From positions 124,001-188,000 of the forward strand of contig JAODUO010000883.1 of the NCBI GenBank assembly GCA_025642075.2: a DNA stretch of 64,000 nt, given 5' to 3'. This stretch comes from Ridgeia piscesae. Its lineage: Eukaryota; Annelida; Polychaeta; Sabellida; Siboglinidae. How positions within the stretch are numbered: the stretch's first letter is position 1; each line of letters begins with the position of its first letter. Positions 41,815 through 54,300 of this stretch are shown piece after piece. A model generated the notes under the pieces. It was not told the origin of the DNA. It was given only the letters and a program-made list of their open reading frames with translations, and did no database searches. The position numbers and the translations under genes are program-made.

Positions 41815-42640
41815 CTAAGAATTTCTGGGTCAAAAAGAGCCGCCGAAAGAGAGTAAGTAGATGAACTTATACAAGAACTCGGAGAAGAACTTAGGGAAAC
41901 AGGTTGGTATGGGATGTAATCGGGATCTCCGAAGTGAGAAGACCAGGGGAATGTTTCACTACCATACATATTAAGCGGCTACCTACTATACCATGCATTC
42001 TAAAGCAAACAACGGCCAAGCAGGAGTAGGTACTCTTCCCATTTCCTGTTTATGAGAAAGCCTGGAAAGACCATATATAGTGAAGATAAACAGCACCAGC
42101 CCCGGAATAGCAGTAGGGCCTACTTGTTCTGTGCACAACAAAGCGCTACAAACTAAAGATAATGCAAGTATAAGCACCAACAATATCACACTCAGAAGAA
42201 AACTTAAATAGCTTCTACAATGACGTCGATGATCGAGGCTTTAGGGAAACCAACCCACTACACGATAGTGATGGGAGACTTCAGAGCTCAAATAGGGAAA
42301 AGAACGAACCCTATGGAAACGGCAACGGGCAAATTTGGGCTCGAATTGAGAAACGAAAGAGGCGGCCCCTTGGAAGAATGGCCAATATAAAGAAAGTACA
42401 AAATCATGAATACCATGTTCCAGAAGAAAGCGGGAAGGAGATGGACGTGGAGAAGCCCAAACGGTGTAGCGAAGACCACAACTGACTACTTACTAGCAAA
42501 CAGACCAGACATCGTCACAGACGTAACAGTCATCAACCAAGTCAACATTGGGAGTGACCACAGACTGGCTATGAGCAACAGCAAACTGCACGTAGAAGTG
42601 GAAAGGAAAACATTGATTAATCTTCACATTCGTCCACTAA
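41815..42640 (+). pseudogene. RTE-type LINE endonuclease fragment
   Basis: Starts with CTAAGAATTTCTGGGTCAAA and includes a degenerate endonuclease. Near the right end it reads KKAGRRWTWRSPNGVAKTTT then DYLLANRPDIVTDVTVINQV and SDHRL, the C-terminal endonuclease motifs of RTE LINEs. Several stops and shifts, and the segment that should encode ATYNVR has been lost. A relative lies at 60340-60620 in reverse. Confidence 0.8.
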
Positions 42641-42649
42641 GCACCATGT

Positions 42650-43880
42650 GGTTCCCTCCAATGACTAAGCTTGCAGATTTTTAACGCAATTCGGGCTTCC
42701 GATAGTCATAGATATGTATCCCAACATGACAGACCGACAGATTTCTATTGGCCATTCTATTATTAAATTGGACCGGTTTATCAACAGTTGTTAAGATTGA
42801 ACACCATATTTTCAGCCGTTTGTTAGCAGACAGTTAAGCTGTGACTGTGAAGATTGCGAAACGTCACAGTAGGAGTTTGTATTCGATGCGATGTTTAATC
42901 GGAATCTAGTGAAGTTCAGTTAGAACAACAGTGATATGTGCAGCAGCGTTTTACACTCTTTGGAGTCTGGTGAGAAGATGGTCGTAAATTACATAAAACA
43001 GACAGTTTCCATTATCAAACCAAGACGTCACGTAGGTATGACACCCCGTCAGAGCACAGAAGACGTGGAATGTTTTGCACTTGAACAGACCAAGCGCGTG
43101 TACAATAGCAGTTGGAATTAGCTCCTAGACCCAACACTACCACAAAAGTTCTACAGCCAAATCTGCCCACAACGCTGACAGCTAGCACGACAACGTCTGA
43201 GTCAACAGTTCTCATAACAGTCTTTCGTCTTCTGTGTTTGACACCTGCAAACACTTGCATGCACGGCACACTCAGCACCTTTGGTAGAAACTAAATACAT
43301 TTTTATGCAGAAAATAAGCCTAAATATGGAGAGGTGCGTATGCAAATGGTGATCCATCTGTCTTTCCCAATTCATTCTTCATTCTCGTATTTTGGTCAGA
43401 AAAAAGCAATGCGTGTGTGTGTGTGTGTGTGTGTGTGTTTGAGCAGCCTCGGTAACATGTCAGAACGTATCCACTTAGACCTTTAGCCGCGCTATGCTTG
43501 CGTTAGTTTGACGGGCCCCCTAGACTATTGGACTGTGCTCGCAGGTGAACCTGGAATACCATTTGGAGTTGGAGGGATTTTACCTCCAGAACCATAATAA
43601 TAAATGCGAACAAACATACAATGACACCCCTCTTCACCTGTCTCCTCCCCGAGCCAAGGGCCGAGCGACAGCGGCGCGGTGCTGAATATCCGGTGGCCGT
43701 AACATTGTCATCACCTTCCCAAGAACCTGTAATGTTATTGTGTGAGCATATCATAAGACCAAACCAGAGACAACCTATAAGGAGATGACCTTTATTACCA
43801 ACTCCAACTAATTAACTAACTGCCACACCCGAGTCAGGTGCATGGCTCCCAGGTAAAGGTCAAAGTGTGGATGTCACTCC
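42650..43880. other. Intergenic, nothing recognised
   Basis: It contains a (GT)n microsatellite at 43410-43438. It could include the 3' LTR of the neighbouring gypsy element, but I could not pair it with a second LTR copy. Confidence 0.45.
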
Positions 43881-46700
43881 AAACATATGGGTGTCACTCT
43901 ATATGCCTTTTTTCCAGCAAGGAATAGAAATATCACAATTACTGGTACAGACCTCAAAGATCAAGTCTTCGCGGAGGTAGCACAATCCGACCAGAACGGG
44001 TACGGGTCGACTCCACGAAACAGACTGTTGTCGTTGGCACTCAGACCAGTCATTGATGATCACTGTGATGAAGCTCTGCATGTTTGCATCAGCTCTCGGC
44101 TTGAGACGTAGTGTCTGCAGATTCTGGGTCGAGAACTGAACAAATGTGACCTTAACGTCCAGCTCGATCGTCTTCTCGTCTTCGCAAGGTTGGCGTGACA
44201 AGGGGTCAGCCAAAATTAGTTTCTTTCTGTATAGCATACTGTTGGATGCACAGCCTGTAGTCTCTGTGGATGTGGGGCAAGGTTTTTGAGATGGATCATC
44301 TCAAGTGGTGTGTGGTCAGTTTCCACAGTGAACCTTGAGCCGTACACATACGTGTGGAAACGTTCGCAACCAAACATAACTGCGAGCATTTCTCGTTCAA
44401 TGTTCCATTCCGTTCAGGTGTTCCACTCATATTCAGCATCCTTTTTAAGAGGTCCGTCAATGTTGCTGTTTGTGCCGAGGGATTTGGGATGAAGGGTGAC
44501 ATGTATGTCGTAAACCCTAAGAACTCCTTCAGTTATGTCGCCTTCTTCGGAATCTTCACACCTGGGTGCACACCGTCAGCATCAAAGACAAGACCAAAGA
44601 ATGTGATCTTTGTCTGTTGATAACGCATTTTACTTTATTGAAGACAAGGCCATTTTGTCGTGCTGTCTTCATCAAGTGATGTAGATTCGCGTCATGTTCG
44701 GTTGTGTCTCATCCGAACACACATACATCATCGGCGATGCTGATTGTACCAGAGGGACAACTCTAGGATGTTGTCCATTCTCTCCTGGAACACATCTTGG
44801 CTAAGATTCAGTCCGAGGGGCAATCTCTTGAAGCAGTATCGACCGAATGGACTATTGAAGGTGGTCAAAATGCTTGACTCGTCGTATAGCTTCACTGACC
44901 AATAGCCATGTCGTGCGTCTGGCTTTGAGAAGACAGTTGCGCCAGCCAATTTGTGGGTTGTCTCATCCAGGGACGGTGTTCTGTAATGCGGTCTCTTTAT
45001 AGCCTTGTTGAGATCTTTTGGATCGAGGCACACTCTTAGTCGACCGTTTGACTTTCTGCCGTACACCAAGCTAGAGACCCAGTCTATTGGTTTGGTGACC
45101 TTGGTCATCACTCCCCAAGTCTACCATGCTGTCGAGTTCCTTCTTTATTTCCTCACGGAGATGTATCGAACATCGTCTCAGTGAATGCACAACTGCATGG
45201 TGTCACAGTTGCGTCTGTCTCAGTGAATGCACAACTGCATGGTGTCACAGTTGCGTCTGTCTCAGTGAATGCACAACTGCATGGTGTCACAGTTGCGTCT
45301 GTCTCAGTGAATGCACAACTGCATGGTGTCACAGTTGCGTCTGTCTCAGTGAATGCACAACTGCATGGTGTCACAGTTGCGTCTGTCTCAGTGAAAGCAC
45401 AACTGCATGGTGTCACAGTTGCGTCTGTCTCAGTGATTGCACAACTGCATGGTGTCACAGTTGCGTCTGTCTCAGTGAATGCACAACTGCATGGTGTCAC
45501 AGTTGCGTCTGTCTCAGTGAATGCACAACTGCATGGTGTCACAGTTGCGTCTGTCGTGATATGGAAGGTTCCTTCGAAAATGCCGATCCCTCGAAATCTG
45601 TCAGTAATCCACAAATCTTCCTTGGAGTTGGTGGGACTGTTCTGGGAGGGAGGTATTGGTGCTTACCTCACAGTTCATGACTACCAAGCTTAGGGCTCTG
45701 CATGACGGCAGGCCGATGATCGCTGGTCCTGGCGTGTCGGCGACATATAATTCAGCAACTTATTTATGATGTCGATACTCACATGAAATCACCATCATTC
45801 CATACTGGCGGATATGTTCACCATTGTATGCCGTCAGAACTGTTGTGTATTTCCGAAGACTGGTCTTTGCTGGGAAACCGTTGGCATCTAATAATTCAGA
45901 GTACATACGTCTGAATGTAAGAAGCGGAAGTATGTTTCCCTGCGCCCCTGTATCAACCTTCACCATTAGTGTTTCCGGTCGCTCCCTGTTCCCATTCTGC
46001 AGTTTTATTCAGAGATGCAAATATCTCATCATGTGAATCTTCCTTCATGTGGACTGTATCAAAGTCCAGTTGCTCGAAGTGGTCATCTAAGGGTGAAGTT
46101 TGGACTTGATGTACCATTGCATGCTTTTCTCAATCTTGACCTGGACCCACTTCACCGTTGGTTTCTCGTATGTGGATTGCATACTGTCTTCAAATGGTCG
46201 ACCCGACCATATGCTTGACACTTAGTGCCGTAGGCAGGACGATCGTCTCTCCCATGTCTATCCACCACAGAAATGGCAAGAATTGTCGGATATGTGGCGT
46301 TGCTTTTCTCGGGGCAGATAATGTTGGTTCGTCGCTCGATGACGAACATAGTGAACCGCGGACTAGTTGCTGAAGTTTTGCATGTCAGCCAACGTGAGTC
46401 CGGGCTATATCAATGACACTGCCCAGCGTCAGTATTTGGTCGCTGCCAAGTAGTTTCTGTTGGATGTTTGGGTGCTTGATGCCGAAAATCAACTGTTCTA
46501 CGAGCCGCTCATTAGTCTCCTGGTCATCACGGAACTGACGTTTCTTTGCCGCAGCTTGCATCTTGTCAAATATTCATCGACAGTCAGATGTTTCTTGTCG
46601 GTACTTCTGCAAGTTGAAGCGATTTAGTCGATGGTTCGTCTTCGGCTGTAGAATAGCTGTAGATCGCGTCCACAGTGTTGCAACTGTGTGCTGGATATCA
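43880..46700 (-). pseudogene. Decayed gypsy (Ty3) LTR retrotransposon, gag-pol remnants
   Basis: Read from right to left: a gag-like end with a degenerate CCHC knuckle (about 46180-46240, C..YGRVDHLKTVC), an aspartic protease start VDTGAQGNILPL (about 45920-45960), an RT block (44728-45111) with RPHYRTPSLDETTHKLAG and GRYCFKRLPLGLN, continuing in shifted frame to 44600 with FFGLVFDADGVHPG, and RNase H/linker remains with ADPLSRQPC (44180-44210). There are multiple stops and frameshifts. A minisatellite has expanded inside pol (45178-45558). Confidence 0.85.
45178..45558. repeat. 42-bp in-frame minisatellite within gypsy pol
   Basis: Nine copies of GTGAATGCACAACTGCATGG then TGTCACAGTTGCGTCTGTCTCA. 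On the minus strand each adds 14 codons (TDATVTPCSCAFTE) between the protease/RT linker sequence GIGIFEGTFHI and what follows. Confidence 0.95.
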
Positions 46701-47269
46701 CGTGACAAAATGGGTATGACAACAAATTTATTAATTACTTGCGTAATAAGAGTGACCATACTTCACAAAACGGGGACCTAATTTTCAACGCTAACTTAGT
46801 ATAAATAGGAAAACACTACCTATCTGACGTGACGAAACGGATACCCGCTAAGTAGTCAGAGGTTTGTTATATCAGGATATGGGTTTCCGAGGTTCCATTT
46901 ACTACCATATAGCGCTCAGTTGTTTATAACCACTGCAGTAGCCTCGGTTGCCTAGGTATCGTGAAAATGACGACCTCGACGCAAATCGTTCTTATACGCA
47001 TTTCCCTAGTCAACCATGACCCTGGCTGGAGCATTTTGTTTATTTATTCATCTATTTTATTGGTGTCATTTATTTTGTTGATTTAATTAAAGGAACATGC
47101 AACCGTATGTAAATCCCACATACCTTTCTATATGGTATACTGTTATACACATACATTTTTTTATGAATGTTATGCACCTTAAAACTATAGTGAAAACGTA
47201 AAGTTTGTTTGCCCATTGGCGTTTAGATTGATAACTTCTCTCACGACTGGGACTCATGATTGAACATAG

Positions 47270-47630
47270 ATGGCTTGTGTTGTGTAATCGCAAATGAAGC
47301 GTGACTGTCACATAGATGGCTTGTTTTGTGTAGTCGTAAATGAAGCGTGACTGTCACATAGATGGCTTGTGTTGTGTAGTCGTAAATGAAGCGTGACTGT
47401 CACATAGATGGCTTGTGTTGTGAAGTCGTAAATGAAGCGTGACTGTCACATAGATGGCTTGTTTTGTGTAGTCGTAAATGAAGCGTGACTGTCACATAGA
47501 TGGCTTGTGTTGTGTAGTGGTAAATGAAGCGTGACTGTCACATAGATGGCTTTTGTGTAGTGGTAAATGAAGCGTGACTGTCACATAGATGGCTTGTGTT
47601 GTGTAGTCGTAAATGAAGCGTGACGGTCAC
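47270..47630. repeat. 46-bp minisatellite (8 copies)
   Basis: Unit ACATAGATGGCTTGTGTTGT then GTAGTCGTAAATGAAGCGTGACTGTC, with TTGTTTTG and AGTGG variants. It lies directly beside the decayed gene to its right. Confidence 0.95.
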
Positions 47631-47689
47631 TCTACCACGTTCGAATGGTACGCGACATTCCGCATCGTCTCTTATATCAATCTCGATCG

Positions 47690-48340
47690 TCGTGAATTCT
47701 TTGTGCAAGACGGGAATGTATTGTCAAAGCTCTTTGACATCATGTCTCCGTGTTTGCCTGCTAGCGACACAACTTTCAGCAAAGGCACACCGTCCCTGAG
47801 AACGAGTAAAAACCGTGCGCCATATCAACCACGGAATTGGCCTCACTCGATGTGTAATTTTTTATTAAATGCAAACATATTCGACATATCCATAGAATAC
47901 CCGGATCTAAGTCTACCGTCATTTTTTGTGAGATTTTGCTGTAGCTCACTGTCACGGTCTTTCCTCCTGACGCCTCTTTCGACGTCTTGTTGATGGCCGC
48001 TATCACTCTTTCGGGCCTATCATAATAATCGGCCTTGATTTTGCACTTGTCAATATCATAGTTATCCCCCGCCTTGGTCACTATTGTAAACCACGCATTG
48101 TTACTTCGCATATTGTACCAACTGTGGGGCATTACATTTTGACCAGACCTCATTCCAACTGGCCCGACAGACTACAAGGGTACAAGTCCATCGACGCGTT
48201 GCTAGGCAGTGTTAGATAGAATCCTTGATCATGCGGCATGATCGGAACATTTCGTAGACATATTTGGTAACAGGACAACTGTTCAACACAGTCCATGCAA
48301 CTGTTCAACACAGTCCATGCACAGTGTAGAATTTCTGTCG
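47690..48340 (-). pseudogene. Decayed gene of an uncharacterised invertebrate family (possibly Polinton-type)
   Basis: One piece (about 48150-48240) contains GFYLTLPSNASMDLYP and ends at a stop. The next (47776-48153) contains PHSWYNM and NAWFTIV followed by a long Lys-rich beta-type stretch with YYDRPERVIAAINKT. From memory, proteins with a start LPSNAS and a later PHSWYN are multicopy in marine invertebrates and often accompany large DNA elements. The region between the two motifs is deleted and frame-shifted. Family assignment is tentative and the product would not be functional. Confidence 0.45.
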
Positions 48341-48449
48341 TTTTAGTCAGATTGATAATATTAACCACTATCATCGTGTATAAAACAGCGACTAGACAAA
48401 AGAAGACGATAACTGATTTCGGACACGAACTTCCAAACAACACCGACGT

Positions 48450-49803
48450 CTGCTGTTTCCGGTGCCTTCAGTGTTTCTGAGAGGAACCTTTGTCGAAACC
48501 TACATGACACGACTGATGTGTCAACAGACGTATACTAGCCTTTGTATGCCACGAGGGATGATTAGGTGAAAACTTGCCTAGACTTGTCTGGTTGGGTTGC
48601 ACAATGACGTATGTTAATTCGCTACGTGTTGATCGAAGTGACCTATGCACCGAGCATGGTATTACGTTTGCTATCGGAGTTAAACCTGTTATTTATTGTA
48701 TTCATTCGTACTGTTATGAAATTACTTATATTTTTCATAATTATAAACACAACGCGATACGGAGAAAGCGTGCCTAGACTGGTGTAACTGGATTGACTAT
48801 GCCTTACTTCATACTGGCGGTTGCATAGCATTAAGCATACCTAAACTTGTCTGGTTAGGACAACTACGTCATAGATAGTGTATTACTTTGTTGAAAATTT
48901 AACTTTATTTTGATGTTTGATCTTTACCCACCATCCATCGCCGCACCACCCAACCTTCACCTCTACCTACTATACTACTTTATCTACATAAGAACTGACC
49001 TATAACAATTATATTACACACTGTATTATTAGAATTTATATTTACAAAACCGCTTACACGACTTTCACTCGCCTTTGTGAACACGACAAGAGAGTCCGGC
49101 CTAGCACATGCACTGTAAGGGTGCCGTATAGCCCATTAAGTTATTATACAGCGCAATATCTAGCTCATGCATAGGGCAATTAACATGGATAGTTAATTAA
49201 ATTACAATAGGCTCAGACAGTTACACATTAAATTAATATCCTATGTTCGTTAATTAAGCAAATCATTGTTTAAAATTAAATTAATTAACTAAAACCTTAT
49301 CCAGTACTAAGGATGCTGAAACCTCTCTACACCTTACTCCCCGACAAACATGTTCAACATATCACAATCTCGACTTCTTTTGGAAGCATTTGGCTAAGCT
49401 GCAATTAATGCACGAAGACTATCGTACACCGATATCACCAGTGGTCATTCTTTCATATGGCTGAGTGAACTGGGGCAGAACCGTAGTGTGACATGTAAAT
49501 AAGCGGCAGTTGTGTATTAACTATATAAAAAGCACATGCTTATCTGAACATAAAATTATTCTCATGAATAGCGATTATTAAATGAATATGCACGCTGAAA
49601 AAACCCAATCTAATCAGCAATCTAAGCAATGGTTCACCTTGTGTCACAGTAGTAATTGTCTGAACATATTCTCATGTTTAACGATTACTAATACAATGTA
49701 TACATTGAAAACAACAGCAACACAATCTAGCAACCTAGGCAATGGTTAAATGTAGTACGTTGCTTCCTAAGTATCTTAGAATTAACGCCACTCTCGTTCC
49801 TCG
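48450..49803. other. Intergenic, no gene recognised
   Basis: It includes a relative of the dispersed CTTTTGGAAGCAT repeat (about 49317-49400). AT-rich near 49560-49740, just beyond the end of the lengsin-like gene. Confidence 0.55.
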
Positions 49804-50975
49804 TCACAGCATTTCAAAATACAGCTGCCGCTCCTTTTCGACGTCCATCTTCGTGATGTCGACGTCTTTGAGCTGCTCTAGTTCCACTTCCGTCTTCACT
49901 TTGACGAACCAACGAACAAACTGCTCACCGAGAGCTTCCACCATGATGACGTCGCTCTGCAGCTCTTGCAAGGCTTGCGACAGGGTGTCTGGCAGGCGCT
50001 TAGCGCCGTCTTCTTTCTCAACAGGACACTTAAGTTTTCTCTTGACGCCATCCATGCCAGCGGCCACGGTCGCAGCCACTACAAGATACGGGTTAGCGCT
50101 CCCTCCAGGAATACGGTTTTCGATGTACGTTCGCTTCTCGTTTTTGGCCTTCACGCGAAAACAGGTCATGCGATCGCTGATAGCCCAGTTAGCGATACCA
50201 GGAGTCCAAGGCTGGTGAAGGCGGCGGTAGCAGTTGACAGTCGGCGAACAGATAGCCACGAGAGCGCCGGCGTGAGCGACCAGCCCTGCCAGCCAGTAGC
50301 GAGCAATGTCAGACAAATTACTATCTGATTCTGCATCGTAGAACAGGTTGCTACCGGCCAAGTTGAAGACGGAATGATTGAAATGCAGCCCGTTGGCAAA
50401 TTGTGTGGCCGAAGGCTTCGTCATGAAGGTTGCTCTTTGGTGTTTCTGTACACATATTTCCTTGAGCGCCTCTTTCAGGATGAAGCCCATATCTGGGGTA
50501 CGAATGCCTGAGGCTGCGTTTGTGGCTACTTCGAACTGACCATGAGAATACTCAAGCTGGTATGACTCAATGTCCACTCCACTGCCAGCCAGGAAGGAAT
50601 CGAATTCATACATGAAAGGTTCGTAAGGTGCGAATTTGTAATGGGAAAACAGATTATGATCGCTGAAAAGTGGCTGTTTGGATTCGGCGTCCGTAAGCAT
50701 GAACTCAAACTCAAAGGCGGAAGTGAGAGTGTAGCCATGGTCTCGCATGCTCTCCAGTTGCTTCCGAGCAATGAAGCGAGGACACATCTCTTGTGGATTG
50801 CCATCCATCCATCGTGTCTCGCACAAGATCTCGCCAACGCGATGTTTTTCCGGTGTAACCCAGGGCAGGGCGTGTAGCGTATCCAGACACGGTACTAACA
50901 TCAAGTTGCCGAACGACACCGCTACAACTTCAGGGTAGTTCAATATTTCACACCCTACTCCAAAAGCCGTGGCAC
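49804..50975 (-). CDS. LGSN: Lengsin-like gene, exon 2
   Basis: Carries the rest of the beta-grasp domain and the whole catalytic domain. Acceptor TTTCACAG before GTGCCACGG; stop TGA at 49806-49804. Ends with a charged helix (KMDVEKERQLYFEML). Confidence 0.9.
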
Positions 50976-51234
50976 CTGTGAAACAGAATCGTGTTGTTAT
51001 GTCGTTATTGAGGAAGGTCATACCGATATATGAGATTCAGGTGAAAACATGACCATGATGTAACGTTCACATTGACGAGTTACAATGTGGTGTTCAAACA
51101 CAAGACAAGAACAATACGATACATAGCGTGCAGATCAGTGCCAAGAAATCGCATAGCGTTCGTACCACATCTCAGGATCAATGCACAATGTGGTGTTCTT
51201 ACATAAGTCGTCATGGGACGCTAATTCACACACA

Positions 51235-51318
<84 letters not shown>

Positions 51319-54300
51319 CATTCTAAGCACAAGTTGGGACGAATACATCATAGTATTCGAGAAAAAACCAAACCCATGATATCACGGGGCGTTCAGACAC
51401 AAGCCGGGATAAATTCAATTTCGTGCAATAAACGAATTAATTCTGGATGGCAACAATCCACCCATAGAACCACAGAACCCGTTTCTAAAAAAGATCAGTG
51501 TGATTGTTGTCAATCCCATAAAATCAAACACAGTTCTATTGCAGAAATGTTGTATTTACTCTTTTGAGATCTTACAAACCATTGTAATTATATTCAGATC
51601 CAGTATTAATATACGGCAAGATAGGCCTACATGAGTAAAATCGGTTGAACAAAGATAATTTTAGTCCCCCATATAATTGCACCAGGTGGCAGGTGTTGAT
51701 CAGAAGGGTCACCGGTACCACTTCTCAAATGATTTATGAGATTGTAGTCAACACGTCAACGGAGTGACGCACTTGTGATATTTCTTCCACGGAAGTCTGT
51801 CGACCAAGTTTGACGATCAGTGGTGGCAGTTGTATGACGTATTTTCAGTGACGTTAGGCGGTCACATGAACCATACATGAAAAAACATCACTGACACTGT
51901 AGAATGGCATAGTTGGACACAAAACAGCCGGCCGGCCTATATTCAGGACACCGCAGCCTTTACGACCACCTTCCCACTGCCCTGGAGGTACAAACATTTA
52001 TCGCAGACTAATAGTGCCGTAAACTCTGGTTTAGGTAGTCTTTATGTGGCACATAAATGAGAACGAGTCTTTTCGAATGCACCGGGCTATAACAGTTGGG
52101 TGTAAAGCTAATTTAAAAGCGCCTCTCGGTGTTTATGTTCGCGCGAAGCTCCTCTCTATGCGTTGACGCGTACAGAAGAGGCGGACAAAACTAGACGCTG
52201 TTGTTGATCTTTTCACCGCATCGTCAAACAAAAATGTGTTATAAAGAGCGTCTAAAAATTCTACGTGTTGTTGAAAGTTAAGACCCGTGTTTATTTCTTT
52301 ATAATTTATTACAAATAAACATACGTGAAAATCAGTTCAAACGAGTACTGCTTCTTTATTATAAAAACTAGTTCGTGAGAAATGCATGCAAAAAAGTTGA
52401 TTTAGCGGACGTTTGGGCTAAGAATGTCAATAAAATATACGGCGGAATGTTCACGCTGCACGCGATTGTCATGATTTGATAGACTTTTTGCTAAACACCA
52501 GTTTACGTGATAGATAGAATAGTTATGCCAGTTATTCAGAAAAAAATAACATACTCGCAACCAATCAAATAACTTAAACACTGTGGTGGCAATGTTTAAT
52601 GACACCGTTTTCGTATGAAAGAAAACGAGAAACAAACATCTATGTCATGCCGTGCAGGGTATAATATTATTTCAAGAACATACAGTTGAAATTCTGCGTA
52701 TCCGTCCTCTGGCGATTAAACCAGTGCTGTTTCGGGGAAGGTATATTGTTTAAAACAGGAATTTAACGTATTAATATCTCATGAAAAACCTACACTATAG
52801 TTAGTGTTGGTGGTTAATATGTCTAGGTTGCGTAGGTATTAAGTACCAATACCGTTGGGACCGTCTCTGCTCGCTGTGACAATGTACTCATGTACCCGTG
52901 TTGTTGTTTACACAATGTGCAAATAAATAAAACTAAATGTCATTCAGTTGGCCTATTTCAGTCTACATTGGTCTCGCATTATTGCTTTGCATAGGAGGGT
53001 GTATGTGACAGATAGCGCATTCAGTTTTTTCCTCAGAGTTCCGTGCAGACGACGGTGACATTCTCCGCACAGCCCACGATCCATCACGGTGTCTTTCGAC
53101 TACGTAGGTGACGAGAAAAAGGTGTTCACATCCACCGGCGGTTGTGTTAAATTGTCATCAATCATTACAATACAACGACACGCCAACATTTAGGGAGCAT
53201 ATTATTGGGAGACTCAAAAACAACTAGGACAAAAGTTCCGTAATCTATAGAATACACTGCAGAACTGACCTTTTATCAAATTATGTAACGAGCATATACA
53301 AGGACTAGAGGTACAACAATTAACCGAACACGAAACATAAATTTAATGTACACTAAAAACAATTCACGATCATGCAATACCCCAAAAAGGACACAAAATC
53401 TGGCTGCGTTCATTACGTATTAAAAGCTTCACTCCTAAACCATACAATTACAGTGTGTTTATGCCATCGATCCTAATTATTATGTTTTGGGTCAATTCGG
53501 TTACTTCATTTCAATCGATCGGCCGTGGTGTCAGATACAATTTCTCGTTTACTGTGGCGGTGCCGTAGAAGCGAAGGTTAGAACGTCTGCTGCGCTACTC
53601 CAATGTGTGAAACTCGCCTCGAACATAACTATTACGTCATTCAGTTCGAAGACAACTTTGACGTTGTTAAGAGCTCTTAAATCCAATTTGACACTTTAAC
53701 CCATTAGACCCCACGCGTCCAAAAGCGCCCGGGTGTCTCCTCCCCAGAGCGCCCGAAAGCGTCCGGCGGAGATAAAGCCTCTAACGGTGGCCCCATCTTG
53801 CGGATACTTAAGAGACTAATTCCCACTGATTCTTTGATATCTCAGCTATGAATCCTGGGTAATTTTGACATGGGTTTGCATTGAAATTTTTTGAGTTTTT
53901 CGTGATTGAAGTTCATCATCTGTGGACCTTCAAAAATGGCGGCGCCTTGGACATCGTATCTGGTTACTACTGATTAAGTTTGTGCTTATATATCGTTGGA
54001 TTGGACACTTCTGGCATTGAACTGAAGGTAAGTTTACATTACGTACGAAATACAACTGAATGAGCGATAAAATGAATGATCGGAGCTTTGTTTATGTTTC
54101 GTTGTCTGTATCTGTATCTGTATCTGTATCTGTATCTGTATCTGTATCTGTATCTGTATCTGATCTGTATTACTGTTCCTAGGGACACATCACGCCAGTG
54201 CGCATGGTGGGTCATCTGACTTAATTGTTAAAATGTTGGATTAAACTATTCCGAAATGATTTTAGTGATTTACTTGAGACAGTGTTTGAGGGGAGAGAAT

